Assembly (NCBI GenBank): GCA_051656905.1
Contig: JBOFJQ010000034.1
Coordinates: 124,001 to 188,000 of the forward strand
From: JAGNZR01 sp051656905
Lineage (GTDB): Bacteria > Fusobacteriota > Fusobacteriia > Fusobacteriales > Fusobacteriaceae
DNA: 64,000 nucleotides
Reading direction: 5' to 3'
Positions within the stretch are counted from its first letter, which is position 1. Each line of letters opens with the position of its first letter. The translations under genes were made by a program, and so were the position numbers. Positions 36,392-44,686 of this stretch are shown piece after piece. The notes under the pieces were generated by a model that was not told the origin of the DNA, did no database searches, and was given only the letters and a program-made list of their open reading frames with translations.

Positions 36392-36460
36392 ATGAAAGTA
36401 AATAATAAATTTAATACTACTACGATGATGATGATGCTTTGGGAGAGTTTGAAGAACTAG
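36392..36460 (+). CDS. Met-rich leader peptide upstream of metY-metA-hom
   Basis: A 22-residue ORF, MKVNNKFNTTTMMMMLWESLKN, with four consecutive ATG codons and an AAGGAG site upstream. From the Met run onward its DNA matches the metF leader (CTTTGGGAGAGTTTG identical), while the N-terminal halves differ. Its TAG stop is the start of the 64-nt element. Same interpretation as the opposite leader. Confidence 0.85.
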   Translation: MKVNNKFNTTTMMMMLWESLKN

Positions 36461-36520
36461 ATTAAGAAATTTAATCTTGGGAACAGACTCATTTTGTGTT
36501 TGAAATGACGAAATCCCAAG
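36457..36520 (+). promoter_or_regulatory. Conserved 64-nt RNA element, metY copy
   Basis: Identical over all 64 bases to the metF copy on the other strand, including predicted loops. AATCCC at its 3' end can pair with GGGATT of the terminator 5' arm, giving a plausible antiterminator. No T-box (AGGGTGGNACCGCG) or standard SAM-I signature is present. Confidence 0.8.
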
Positions 36521-36539
36521 TGAACCATAGAAAAAATGG

Positions 36540-36570
36540 AGCTCGGGATTAAGAATCTCGAGCTTTTTTA
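36540..36570 (+). terminator. Attenuator terminator upstream of metY
   Basis: AGCTCGGGATT and AATCTCGAGCT form an 11-bp stem (one G-U) with a three-base loop, then six Ts. It lies about 50 nt before metY. Confidence 0.85.
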
Positions 36571-36618
36571 TTTAAAATAAAATATTAAAATATAAAATTA
36601 ATTAAGGAGATGGTAAGT

Positions 36619-37893
36619 ATGAAATTTGAAACATTACAATTACACGGTGGACAGACGGTAGATAAGGCAACTAATTCTAGGGCGGTACCTATATATCAGA
36701 CTTCTTCATATGTCTTTGACAGTACAGAGCATGCCAGAAAACTTTTTTCATTAGAGCAAGAGGGGAATATATATACAAGAATAGGAAATCCGACAAATGA
36801 TGTTCTTGAAAAAAGAATTGCATTACTTGAGGGAGGAGTAGGAGCTTTAGCTGTATCCTCTGGATCTACAGCTATAACTTATGCTATTTTAACAATTGCT
36901 AAGTGTGGTGATGAGATTCTTTCTTCTGGAAGCATTTATGGTGGCTCATTTAATCTTTTTGCTAATACTCTTCCTGATTATGGAATAAAAACTACTTTTT
37001 TTAATCCAAATAACTTAGATGAGCTAAAAGGTTTGATAAATGAAAAAACTAAAGTTATTTTTTTAGAAACAATAGGAAATCCTAATGCAGTATTAATAGA
37101 CTTAGATGCTATAACAGAAGTTGCACATAGTTATGGAATACCAGTTGTTGTAGACAACACTTTTGCAACAAGTTATTTATATAAACCTTTTGAACATGGT
37201 GCAGATGTAGTAGTGTATTCAGCAACTAAATACTTAGGGGGACATGGAACAACTATAGCAGGTCTTATAGTAGATGGAGGTAAATTTAATTGGAAAGATA
37301 ATGTAAGATTTCCAAATTTTAATATAGAAGATGCAGGTTATCATGGATTAAAGTATGCTGATCTTGGGTCACAAGCCTTTATCTTAAAAGCAAGAACGAA
37401 GTTATTGAGAGATACAGGAGGATGTTTAAGTCCATTTAATGCTTTCTTAATCTTGCAAGGGATAGAAACTTTATCTTTAAGAATGGAGAGACATGTGGAA
37501 AATGCACGTAAAGTTGCAAAATTTCTTTCAAGTCATAAATTAGTAAGCTGGGTAAGCTATCCAGAATTAGAAATTCATGAAAGTTATGAGTTGGCTAAAA
37601 AATATTTTCCTAGAGGAGTAGGCTCTATTTTTACCTTTGGATTAAAAGGTGGAAGAGAAGCTGGAGGAAAATTTATAGAAAACCTAAAGATATTTTCTCA
37701 CTTAGCTAATGTAGCAGATGCTAAATCATTAATTATTCACCCAGCAACTACTACACATTCTCAAATGTCTAAAGAACAATTGGAGAAGTCAGGAATATTT
37801 CCAGAAACAATTAGAATATCAGTTGGCTTAGAAAATATAGACGATCTTTTGGAAGATTTGGATAATGCCTTAAACAAATCAAGAGAGGTGTAA
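36619..37893 (+). CDS. metY: O-acetylhomoserine sulfhydrylase
   Basis: A 424-residue PLP enzyme that makes homocysteine directly from O-acetylhomoserine and sulfide. Landmarks: LHGGQTVDKATNSRAVPIYQTSSY, RIGNPTNDVLEKR, and the PLP lysine in YSATKYLGGHGTTIAG. The length is typical of MetY (longer than MetB/MetC by an internal insertion). ATG 36619 is chosen over ATG 36610 because AAGGAG directly abuts the latter. metA-like follows after 1 bp. Confidence 0.93.
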   Translation: MKFETLQLHGGQTVDKATNSRAVPIYQTSSYVFDSTEHARKLFSLEQEGNIYTRIGNPTNDVLEKRIALLEGGVGALAVSSGSTAITYAILTIAKCGDEILSSGSIYGGSFNLFANTLPDYGIKTTFFNPNNLDELKGLINEKTKVIFLETIGNPNAVLIDLDAITEVAHSYGIPVVVDNTFATSYLYKPFEHGADVVVYSATKYLGGHGTTIAGLIVDGGKFNWKDNVRFPNFNIEDAGYHGLKYADLGSQAFILKARTKLLRDTGGCLSPFNAFLILQGIETLSLRMERHVENARKVAKFLSSHKLVSWVSYPELEIHESYELAKKYFPRGVGSIFTFGLKGGREAGGKFIENLKIFSHLANVADAKSLIIHPATTTHSQMSKEQLEKSGIFPETIRISVGLENIDDLLEDLDNALNKSREV

Positions 37894-37894
37894 T

Positions 37895-38644
37895 ATGATT
37901 CTTATTGTTAATTTAATGCCAGATAAGGAAGAAACGGAAAATAATTTTAGAGAAATTTTTAAAGGGATTAATTTAGATTTTTTAAGAATGGAAACACACA
38001 ATTTAAAGAATTGCACTTTAGACAAGCTTAAAAATTATTTAACCTGTAAAGAGATAAAAGAAAAAAAATATAGAGGAGCAATAATTACAGGTGCCCCTCT
38101 AGAGTATATAGAGTTCCCTCGTGTAGACTATTGGGCAGAATTGAAAGAGGTAATGGACTATTTAGAGAAGGAGGTGAAATCTACGATTTATATATGCTGG
38201 GCAGCACAAGCAGCACTTTATCATTTTTATAATGTAGACAAACATTTATTAGAAGAGAAACTATTTGGAGTTTATAATCATGAAATAATAAAAGAAAATT
38301 TATTTTTAGAGGAGTCTTTTATGGCTCCTCACTCTAGAAATAGTTATAACAAAGTTGAGGACATAAAGGGTATTCCAGCTCTTGAGATAATAGCCACCTC
38401 AAAAGAGACCGGGCCATACATGATAGCAGAAAAAACAGGCAAAAAAATATTGATAACAGGTCACGGTGAATACCAAAAGGAGAGATTGGAAAAGGAGTAT
38501 TTAAGGGATTTTTCATTAGATGAAAATACAGAAAAACCTAAAAATTATTATGATAGCGAGGAGAATATAGTTTTTTCATGGAAAGAGCATAGAAAAAATT
38601 TTTATAGTAATTGGATTAAATATATAGCAGATGAAAAAAATTAG
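37895..38644 (+). CDS. metA: Short MetA-type homoserine O-acetyltransferase
   Basis: Activates homoserine for MetY. It is only 249 residues against about 300 for MetA: the usual N-terminal 35 residues or so before ILIVNLMP are missing and there is no room for them upstream. Catalytic Cys is in IYICWAAQAALYHFY; the catalytic His/Glu pair is in ITGHGEYQ. In TGAPLEYIEF the residue after TGAPL is Glu, which in characterised MetA proteins selects acetyl-CoA (Gly gives succinyl-CoA), in agreement with the adjacent O-acetylhomoserine sulfhydrylase. Preceded by GAGAGG inside the end of metY. Confidence 0.87.
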   Translation: MILIVNLMPDKEETENNFREIFKGINLDFLRMETHNLKNCTLDKLKNYLTCKEIKEKKYRGAIITGAPLEYIEFPRVDYWAELKEVMDYLEKEVKSTIYICWAAQAALYHFYNVDKHLLEEKLFGVYNHEIIKENLFLEESFMAPHSRNSYNKVEDIKGIPALEIIATSKETGPYMIAEKTGKKILITGHGEYQKERLEKEYLRDFSLDENTEKPKNYYDSEENIVFSWKEHRKNFYSNWIKYIADEKN

Positions 38645-38686
38645 ATAGTTATATTTTTATATAAAAAATTTAAAGGGAGAATTAGG

Positions 38687-39973
38687 ATGGAAGAGATATT
38701 AAATGTAGGAATTTTAGGATATGGTACAGTTGGAAGTGGTGTAGTCCATATTCTGCAAGATCACAGTAATAAGATAAGCCAAATAACTGGTTATAAGATA
38801 AAAATTAAGAAAGTATTAGTTAGAGATTTGCAAAAAGAAAGGAAATATTGCTCTAATGATTTTTTAATAACAGATAATGTAGATGAAATTTTAGATGACA
38901 AAAGTATATCAATAGTTGTGGAAGTAATGGGAAGTGTTGATACAGCAAAAGAATATATATTGAGAGCTTTAAAAAGTGGTAAGCATGTTATCACAGCTAA
39001 TAAAGATCTTATATCACTACATGGGGATGAATTAATTTTAGTAGCACAGCAAAATTCTTGCGACCTTTATTTTGAAGCCAGTGTAGCAGGAGGGATACCA
39101 ATTTTAAGAACTATTGTTAATGGACTTGCAGCAGATAAAATTCAAAAGATAATGGGGATAATAAATGGTACAACAAATTATATGCTTACTAAAATGAAAG
39201 AGGAAAAGAAAACTTATGAAGAAGCACTAGAAGAGGCTCAAAACCTGGGATTTGCTGAATCTGATCCAACAAATGATGTAGATGGAATAGATGCTGCTAG
39301 AAAGCTTTCTATACTTGCAAGACTTTCATTTGGAATGAATGTAGAACTGAAGGATATCATTACTGTTGGAATTAGAAATTTAAAATTGAAGGATTTTCAG
39401 AAAGCTGATGAGCTAGAATATGTAATAAAATTATTAGGAATAGCAGAAGAGATTGAAGGAAGTGTAAATTTAAGAGTAGGACCAGTATTTATTCCTAAAA
39501 AACACCCTTTATCAGGGGTAAACAATGAAAATAATGCTGTATTTGTAAAGGGGGCTACTGTTGGAGAAACAATGTTTTATGGACCTGGTGCAGGAGAGCT
39601 ACCAACAGCAACAAGTGTTGTAAGCGATATTATATGTGTTGCTAAAAATAAAAAAATAGGTATAAATGGTTGCTTATTTAATAACTATATTCACGAAACA
39701 AAAAAAGCATTAAAATCTCAAGTGTTTTCAAAGTATTATTTAAGATTTTTATTAAAAGATAGGAACTCTTCATTTTTAAAGTTAATGGAACTATTTTCGG
39801 AAAATGGAGTTGAATATGAAAAAGTATTACAGGATTCATTAGAAGAAAACGTAGCTATAATAACTATAATTACAAGTAAAACTAGTGAGGAGCAAATTGA
39901 AAATGTAATTAAGAGATTAAATACTGATAATAATCTAGTTACTTTAGAAGCAAAGTATGAAGTAATTGAATAA
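38687..39973 (+). CDS. hom: Homoserine dehydrogenase
   Basis: A 428-residue NAD(P)-dependent enzyme that reduces aspartate semialdehyde to homoserine, the substrate of the preceding gene's product. N-terminal Rossmann motif GILGYGTVGSGVV, the hinge GGIPILRTIVNGLAADKI, the catalytic GIINGTTNYML and FAESDPTNDVDGIDAARKL are all present. The C-terminal 80 residues form an ACT-type regulatory domain. RBS AAAGGGAG. It belongs to the metY unit; 42 bp separate it from metA. Confidence 0.95.
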   Translation: MEEILNVGILGYGTVGSGVVHILQDHSNKISQITGYKIKIKKVLVRDLQKERKYCSNDFLITDNVDEILDDKSISIVVEVMGSVDTAKEYILRALKSGKHVITANKDLISLHGDELILVAQQNSCDLYFEASVAGGIPILRTIVNGLAADKIQKIMGIINGTTNYMLTKMKEEKKTYEEALEEAQNLGFAESDPTNDVDGIDAARKLSILARLSFGMNVELKDIITVGIRNLKLKDFQKADELEYVIKLLGIAEEIEGSVNLRVGPVFIPKKHPLSGVNNENNAVFVKGATVGETMFYGPGAGELPTATSVVSDIICVAKNKKIGINGCLFNNYIHETKKALKSQVFSKYYLRFLLKDRNSSFLKLMELFSENGVEYEKVLQDSLEENVAIITIITSKTSEEQIENVIKRLNTDNNLVTLEAKYEVIE

Positions 39974-40101
39974 TGAAATAATAAAAATAATAAAAATAAT
40001 AACGTTAATAATATTACTAAAGTAATGAATTGCTAAAGTTAAGAATTATTAAAGTATAGTACCAATTTAGTAATAAGAAAAATAGTTTTATGAGGTGAGA
40101 A

Positions 40102-40698
40102 ATGTCAGGTTTTAATGTGAAGAAGACTAATAGAGAAACAATTAAAAATAGAAAAAAATATGGGATGAAGGTATATGTAGGAGATTCATTGAAATTTTTA
40201 ACTGGTAGTTATATTTGCTCAAAAGATGAAATTATAGAAAATAAATCTGCAATTGCAATTGCAGTAAATAATGATATTTTAATGGTGAAAATAGAAAATT
40301 ATCTTATTTCCCCAAAAAGTGTTTCAACTATTTTCAGTACATTAGAATATTATGGGGTTAATCCTTGTATGATATCTCAAAATAATACGAGAGACACTAA
40401 AGGAAAAATATCATTTTTCTTAACATTAGAAAATGAAAGGGGATTAGATTTAGCTATTGAAAAAATTAGTGATAGCTTTCCAGAAATAGAGATATCTAAA
40501 AAGAGAGATATAGCTAAAGTTTCACTAATAGGCATTGGAATAGGTGGTAATTTAGGAGCTTCTGCAAAAATTTTTAAAATATTAGCTGATAGAAATTTTC
40601 ATTTTTACCATTCAACTATATCAGAACTTTCGATTTCTTTAGTTATTGACATGAAAGATAAAGAAGTGTATATTAAAAATTTAGCAGAAATATTTTAA
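40102..40698 (+). CDS. Free-standing aspartokinase-like ACT-domain protein
   Basis: A 198-residue protein that resembles only the C-terminal regulatory part of aspartokinase: two ACT-like segments (about 50-110, with SPKSVSTIFSTLEYYGVNPCMISQN, and about 120-198, with AKVSLIGIGIGGNLGASAKIFKILADRNFHFYH). No kinase domain is encoded upstream in frame. Bacillus aspartokinase II makes a similar free beta subunit by internal initiation; here it is a separate gene after hom. It may regulate an aspartokinase encoded elsewhere. Confidence 0.7.
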   Translation: MSGFNVKKTNRETIKNRKKYGMKVYVGDSLKFLTGSYICSKDEIIENKSAIAIAVNNDILMVKIENYLISPKSVSTIFSTLEYYGVNPCMISQNNTRDTKGKISFFLTLENERGLDLAIEKISDSFPEIEISKKRDIAKVSLIGIGIGGNLGASAKIFKILADRNFHFYHSTISELSISLVIDMKDKEVYIKNLAEIF

Positions 40699-40705
40699 AT
40701 AAAAT

Positions 40706-40738
40706 AGTACCCTTGCTAAACTTTAGCAAAAGGGTACT
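40706..40738. terminator. Hairpin between converging genes
   Basis: AGTACCCTT and AAGGGTACT form a perfect stem with inner GCTAAA/TTTAGC pairing. No long T-run, but its position between convergent genes fits a terminator. Confidence 0.6.
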
Positions 40739-40795
40739 AAATATCTGCTTTTTATATTCAAGACTAAGTATATTAAAACATAAATCAAACGAAAA

Positions 40796-41380
40796 TTAAA
40801 ATCTTACTGAAACAGTTCCAACATAAGCTCCAACATACATAAAGCCTAATCCTATATTTTCTGTAACCCAATATTCAGCAGAAAGTGCACCACCAAGCAT
40901 GTAGTCACCACCAAAATTAGTAGCCATTTTTGATGTTTTTATAACTTCACCTTCACTGTTTTTAATTTCATTCTTCTTTTCATATCCTTTTATAATTCCA
41001 GCACCTACACCAAGTGTAAACCTTCTAGTTTCAAAAGGAAAGAAATATTTATTTGCAGTTACTATATAGGAATCATTGTAGAAGCTATTTTCAAAATATC
41101 CAGCTCCTATACCAAAATCTTCTCTTATAAAATATTCTCCAGCAATAAGATTAGTATTATTATTATAAATATCATTATCAGTAGGGTGTCTTGTAAATAA
41201 AGTAGTAACTAGTCTATATTTATGCGTAGGATCAGTATTTTTTTCCTCTATAATTTTAGGATCTTCTGCTATTACTACGATTGGCTCTTCCACAATTGAT
41301 GCTGGGGGCATGATTTCTTTAGCCATTACATTTAAGCCTAATATGATAACTCCTATTAGAATAAGTGTTTTTTTTAACAT
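40796..41380 (-). CDS. Small outer-membrane beta-barrel protein
   Basis: A 194-residue exported protein. Signal peptide about residues 1-20 (ending NVMA), a short proline/acid-rich linker (MPPASIVEEPIVV), then about eight amphipathic strands (YRLVTTLFT, LIAGEYFI, FGIGAGYF, RFTLGVGAGII, LGGALSAEYW, IGLGFMYVG) and a C-terminal phenylalanine, the usual insertion signal for the outer membrane. No specific family is recognised. Single gene with its own AAGGAGG site. Confidence 0.7.
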   Translation of the reverse strand: MLKKTLILIGVIILGLNVMAKEIMPPASIVEEPIVVIAEDPKIIEEKNTDPTHKYRLVTTLFTRHPTDNDIYNNNTNLIAGEYFIREDFGIGAGYFENSFYNDSYIVTANKYFFPFETRRFTLGVGAGIIKGYEKKNEIKNSEGEVIKTSKMATNFGGDYMLGGALSAEYWVTENIGLGFMYVGAYVGTVSVRF

Positions 41381-41622
41381 TGTTGTCCTCCTTAAATTAT
41401 ATTGTTCATTGTAACAAAAAATTTATTATAAAATTAAATTACCATAAAAAAATGTTATCCTCACAGTATAACATAAAAGCAATATTTTTTCCATTTATTA
41501 AGAAAAAATATACTAGTTTTACTAATGTTTTAAAAGGTATATTAGAATAATTATGATATAATCATTGTAAAAATAGATTGTTTGATATTTTAAAGAATAT
41601 ATAATATAAATGGAGGTGCCTT

Positions 41623-42531
41623 ATGAATATTGCAATTTTAGGAGTAGGAGGAGTAGGTGGCTATTTAGCAGCACAATTATCTAAGGATAAGAGTGTAAAC
41701 TTATGTTTATTAGCAAGAGGTGAGCACTTAAAAAAAATAATAGAAAATGGGCTAATATATGAAAGTAAAAAAGAAACACTTAATATAATACCAAAAATTG
41801 TGACAGATAAATCGGAAGATTTTCCAGAGCTAGATATTGTTTTTATGTGTACAAAAAGTTATGATATAGAAAGTTCAATTAAAAATATAGAAAATAAATT
41901 AACAGAAAACACTAGAATTATTCCACTTTTAAATGGAATAGATATTTATGAAAGAATAAGATTAATTACAAAAAAAGGAATAATTCTTCCAGGATGTTTT
42001 TTTATTTTTTCTTATATCAAAGAGCCAGGAATTATAAAGCATGAAGGAAGTTATGCTAAGTTAATTTTTGGGAAAGAAAAGATGGAAAAAAATATAAATA
42101 ATGATGATCTTCTTTCAGTTTTAGATAAGTGCAAAATTAATTATGAATATTTAGAGAAGGATATAGAAATAAGTATTTGGAAAAAATTTTTATTGATTTC
42201 CACTTTTGCAATGATGACAGCTAGTGAAAATAAATCTTTTGGTCAGCTATTAGAAAATCCAGAACTTTATGCTAAGATTATTAAAATTTTAGAAGAACTA
42301 GTTTCTTTAGCTAAAGGAAAAGGGATAACCCTACCGGAGACAGTTATAGAAGATACAGTAAAGATAGCTAGAGAGTCACATTATGATTCTTATACTTCAT
42401 TTTGGAGAGATTACCAGACACCAAGCAAACTTAATGAGAAAGAGACATTGATAAACGCTATTATAGTATTAGGGGAAAAAATAGGGGTCCCAACCCCAAC
42501 TGTGGAAGAGATATATAACAAATTGAAATAA
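41623..42531 (+). CDS. Ketopantoate reductase family protein
   Basis: A 302-residue NAD(P)-dependent dehydrogenase of the PanE/ApbA family, which reduces 2-dehydropantoate to pantoate for CoA synthesis. N-terminal GVGGVGGYLAAQL, CTKSYDIE, the LNGIDIYERI segment, and a C-terminal helical domain with the KKFLLISTFAMMTA and DYQTPSKLNE segments where the catalytic Lys and substrate residues lie. No other pantothenate genes are adjacent, so a related 2-oxoacid reductase is possible. RBS TGGAGGTG; a -10-like TATAAT lies at 41557. Confidence 0.8.
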   Translation: MNIAILGVGGVGGYLAAQLSKDKSVNLCLLARGEHLKKIIENGLIYESKKETLNIIPKIVTDKSEDFPELDIVFMCTKSYDIESSIKNIENKLTENTRIIPLLNGIDIYERIRLITKKGIILPGCFFIFSYIKEPGIIKHEGSYAKLIFGKEKMEKNINNDDLLSVLDKCKINYEYLEKDIEISIWKKFLLISTFAMMTASENKSFGQLLENPELYAKIIKILEELVSLAKGKGITLPETVIEDTVKIARESHYDSYTSFWRDYQTPSKLNEKETLINAIIVLGEKIGVPTPTVEEIYNKLK

Positions 42532-42634
42532 AGATATAATATTACTTTAATAAAAATATTAATTGTAAGTGTGCTATAGTTATAGAATTGTTAGATTTAG
42601 TTTTTATTTTAAAATATTGAAAAAGGAAGTAAAA

Positions 42635-43012
42635 GTGAAAAAAATTATATTAATTATAGTATCTATTTTATTTTTAATTATCTGGGAAAATTCGGAAAAT
42701 TCAGAAAAAAATAATGTTTTAAAAGTAAGTATAGTCAGAAAAAATGAGGAAAAAGAAAAAATAAAAGTTTATTTATACTCTTATGATGAGAGAATAGCTG
42801 ATAAAGCAGCCACATTACTATCAGAAAAAGAGGTTGAATTAGCATCAAAAGAAACAGTAATAAACTTTTTAGTGCCTAGGGAATATGAAAAAGAAATTTA
42901 CTATATAGTGCTTGATAAATCAGATAACTATATGCTTGACTACAGTAAAGGTGGTATTGAAAAATTAAAAATAGGGGGTATAAATAAAGTTAAAATAATA
43001 AAGAATGAATAG
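42635..43012 (+). CDS. Small exported or membrane-anchored hypothetical protein
   Basis: About 125 residues if started at GTG 42635, which has AAGGAAG upstream and gives a clean signal/anchor (KKIILIIVSILFLIIW). The remainder is a lysine/glutamate-rich domain with alternating strands (IKVYLYSYDERI, YYIVLDKSD). It vaguely resembles GerMN or spore-germination-type domains but I do not recognise it. Neighbours give no functional hint. Confidence 0.5.
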   Translation: MKKIILIIVSILFLIIWENSENSEKNNVLKVSIVRKNEEKEKIKVYLYSYDERIADKAATLLSEKEVELASKETVINFLVPREYEKEIYYIVLDKSDNYMLDYSKGGIEKLKIGGINKVKIIKNE

Positions 43013-43079
43013 GCATTAGTCAATTATACTATAGAAAATATAGCTAAAATGGATTGCTACTAGAAGGAGATGTGAATAG

Positions 43080-43553
43080 ATGAGCTTAGAAAGTGTTAAA
43101 AATTTTTTTAGAGATAATAAATTAGAGCTAAGTGTGATAGAAACTAATGAAGATACAGCAACGGTAGATAGTGCGGCATTAGCATTAGGTGTAGAGCCTA
43201 ATATGATAGCAAAAACAATGGCATTTCAATTAAAAGAAAAAACAATATTAATATTAAGTAAAGGAAAAGCTAAAACTGATAATAAGAAATTTAAAGAAAC
43301 ATTTAAAGAGAAGCCTAAAATGCTATCATTAGATTTAGTTGAAGAGATAACAGGTCACCCAATAGGAGGAGTATGCCCCTTCGGATTAAAAAATTCAATG
43401 GAGATTTATCTTGATATATCTTTAAAGGAATTTGAGACAGTATACCCAGCAGGAGGTACTCCTAATTCTGCAGTTAAGATAACTCCGGATTATTTAGAAA
43501 AAGTGACAAATGGAGTTTGGATAGATATTAGTAAAGAAGAGTTGCCAGAATAA
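43080..43553 (+). CDS. YbaK/ProX-type aminoacyl-tRNA deacylase
   Basis: A 157-residue editing-domain protein of the YbaK/EbsC family that hydrolyses mischarged tRNA (typically Cys- or Ala-tRNA-Pro). Landmarks: TVDSAALALGVEPNMIAKTMAF at the start of the domain, the lysine in SKGKAKTDNKKFK, and the substrate loop GHPIGGVCPFGLK. Length normal. RBS AAGGAGATG. Confidence 0.85.
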   Translation: MSLESVKNFFRDNKLELSVIETNEDTATVDSAALALGVEPNMIAKTMAFQLKEKTILILSKGKAKTDNKKFKETFKEKPKMLSLDLVEEITGHPIGGVCPFGLKNSMEIYLDISLKEFETVYPAGGTPNSAVKITPDYLEKVTNGVWIDISKEELPE

Positions 43554-43582
43554 CTCTTAATATCAATAGTAAGAGAGGGAAA

Positions 43583-43966
43583 ATGAAGAAAATAACACTA
43601 AAAAACTGCATATACTTTTGCTTGATTTTTTTGATTGAAATATATATAGGGATTTTTGTAAAAGATAAAATTATAAGGCCATATATTGGTGACATATTGG
43701 TAATTCCTTTAATATACTCATTTTTAAATATATTTTTTAAAAATAATTATAAAAAATATATTACAGCAATTGTCATATTTGCTATTTTTATTGAAATACT
43801 ACAATTTTATAATTTAGTAAAAATACTTAGTATAAATAATAAAGTTTTAAAAATTGTTATAGGGTCAACTTTTGACTTTAAAGACATAATTTGCTATGTT
43901 TTAGGTGGCATAATAAGTTATATTATAATTAATTTATCAAAAATAAAAAGTCCTATAATATACTAG
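43583..43966 (+). CDS. DUF2809-like integral membrane protein
   Basis: A 127-residue protein with four predicted membrane segments (about 10-25, 38-53, 60-78, 105-122) and the segment IIRPYIGDILVIPLIYSF characteristic of DUF2809. Function unknown in the family. It starts 29 bp after the deacylase gene, with GAGAGGG upstream, and may be co-transcribed. Confidence 0.7.
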   Translation: MKKITLKNCIYFCLIFLIEIYIGIFVKDKIIRPYIGDILVIPLIYSFLNIFFKNNYKKYITAIVIFAIFIEILQFYNLVKILSINNKVLKIVIGSTFDFKDIICYVLGGIISYIIINLSKIKSPIIY

Positions 43967-44094
43967 GAAAAATAAAAAAAATTTTATTTAATTCAAACTT
44001 ATTAAATTTATCTTTAAATTAGTTTTATTAAAGGATATTTCTCTTTTTTTTAGAATATAATATTATAAAAATATATTTTATGGAGGCTTAATTT

Positions 44095-44586
44095 ATGGAT
44101 GAATACTTAAAAAAATTAACTGAAAAGCTAGAAGAAATCAATAATAAAATAACAGAAAAAAGTGAAAAAATAAGTCTTTATACTCATAAAGAATGGGAAG
44201 AATTAAAAAAAGAGAACGAAGAGTTAAAAAAAGATATAGAAGACTTATCACAAAAATTAGAGATGAGAGCTCAAATAAAAAAAGAAAAAACAGATGAGAA
44301 GTTAGATGATATGAAATCTAAAGTAGAATTAGGAGCATTAAATGTTAAATATAATTACCAAATTTTAAAAGAAAAATCGAAAGATTTAAAAAATGATATT
44401 CGTTTATTAGTTGAAAAAGCTGAAATGATTGGAAAAGTTAGAGTAGCAAAATTTGGAAAAAATCTAGAAGATGCTAAATCAAAATCTGAATTAGAAGCTC
44501 TTAGTTTAAAATTTGAATATCAAAATATAGCTGCAAAATTAAAAAAATTAATTGAAGAAGTAAAGGAAGAACATAAAAAAAATTAG
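44095..44586 (+). CDS. Coiled-coil hypothetical protein
   Basis: A 163-residue, highly charged protein made almost entirely of predicted coiled coil (heptad-like EKLEEINNKITEKSEK, ENEELKKDIEDLSQKLE). Two internal segments (DDMKSKVELGALNVKYNYQI and EDAKSKSELEALSLKFEYQN) are clearly repeated, suggesting an internal duplication of about 60 residues. No signal peptide or membrane segment. A TATAAT-like -10 lies near 44056. Function unknown. Confidence 0.6.
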   Translation: MDEYLKKLTEKLEEINNKITEKSEKISLYTHKEWEELKKENEELKKDIEDLSQKLEMRAQIKKEKTDEKLDDMKSKVELGALNVKYNYQILKEKSKDLKNDIRLLVEKAEMIGKVRVAKFGKNLEDAKSKSELEALSLKFEYQNIAAKLKKLIEEVKEEHKKN

Positions 44587-44608
44587 TAGAAAATATCAAA
44601 TAAATAAT

Positions 44609-44662
44609 AAAAAAGTTAATAAGAGTAGAAATTGTGATATACTGCTTTTATTAACTTTTTTT
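44609..44662 (+). terminator. Terminator after coiled-coil gene
   Basis: AAAAAAGTTAATAA...AG pairs with CTTTTATTAACTTTTTTT; seven-T tail. Confidence 0.8.
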
Positions 44663-44686
44663 ATAATTTGAAAAACGGAGGAAAAA

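Noticed and set aside
35907..36570. SAM riboswitch or T-box upstream of the methionine genes
   Set aside because: No T-box AGGGTGGNACCGCG sequence and no recognisable SAM-I core; instead clear leader peptides with Met codon runs are present.
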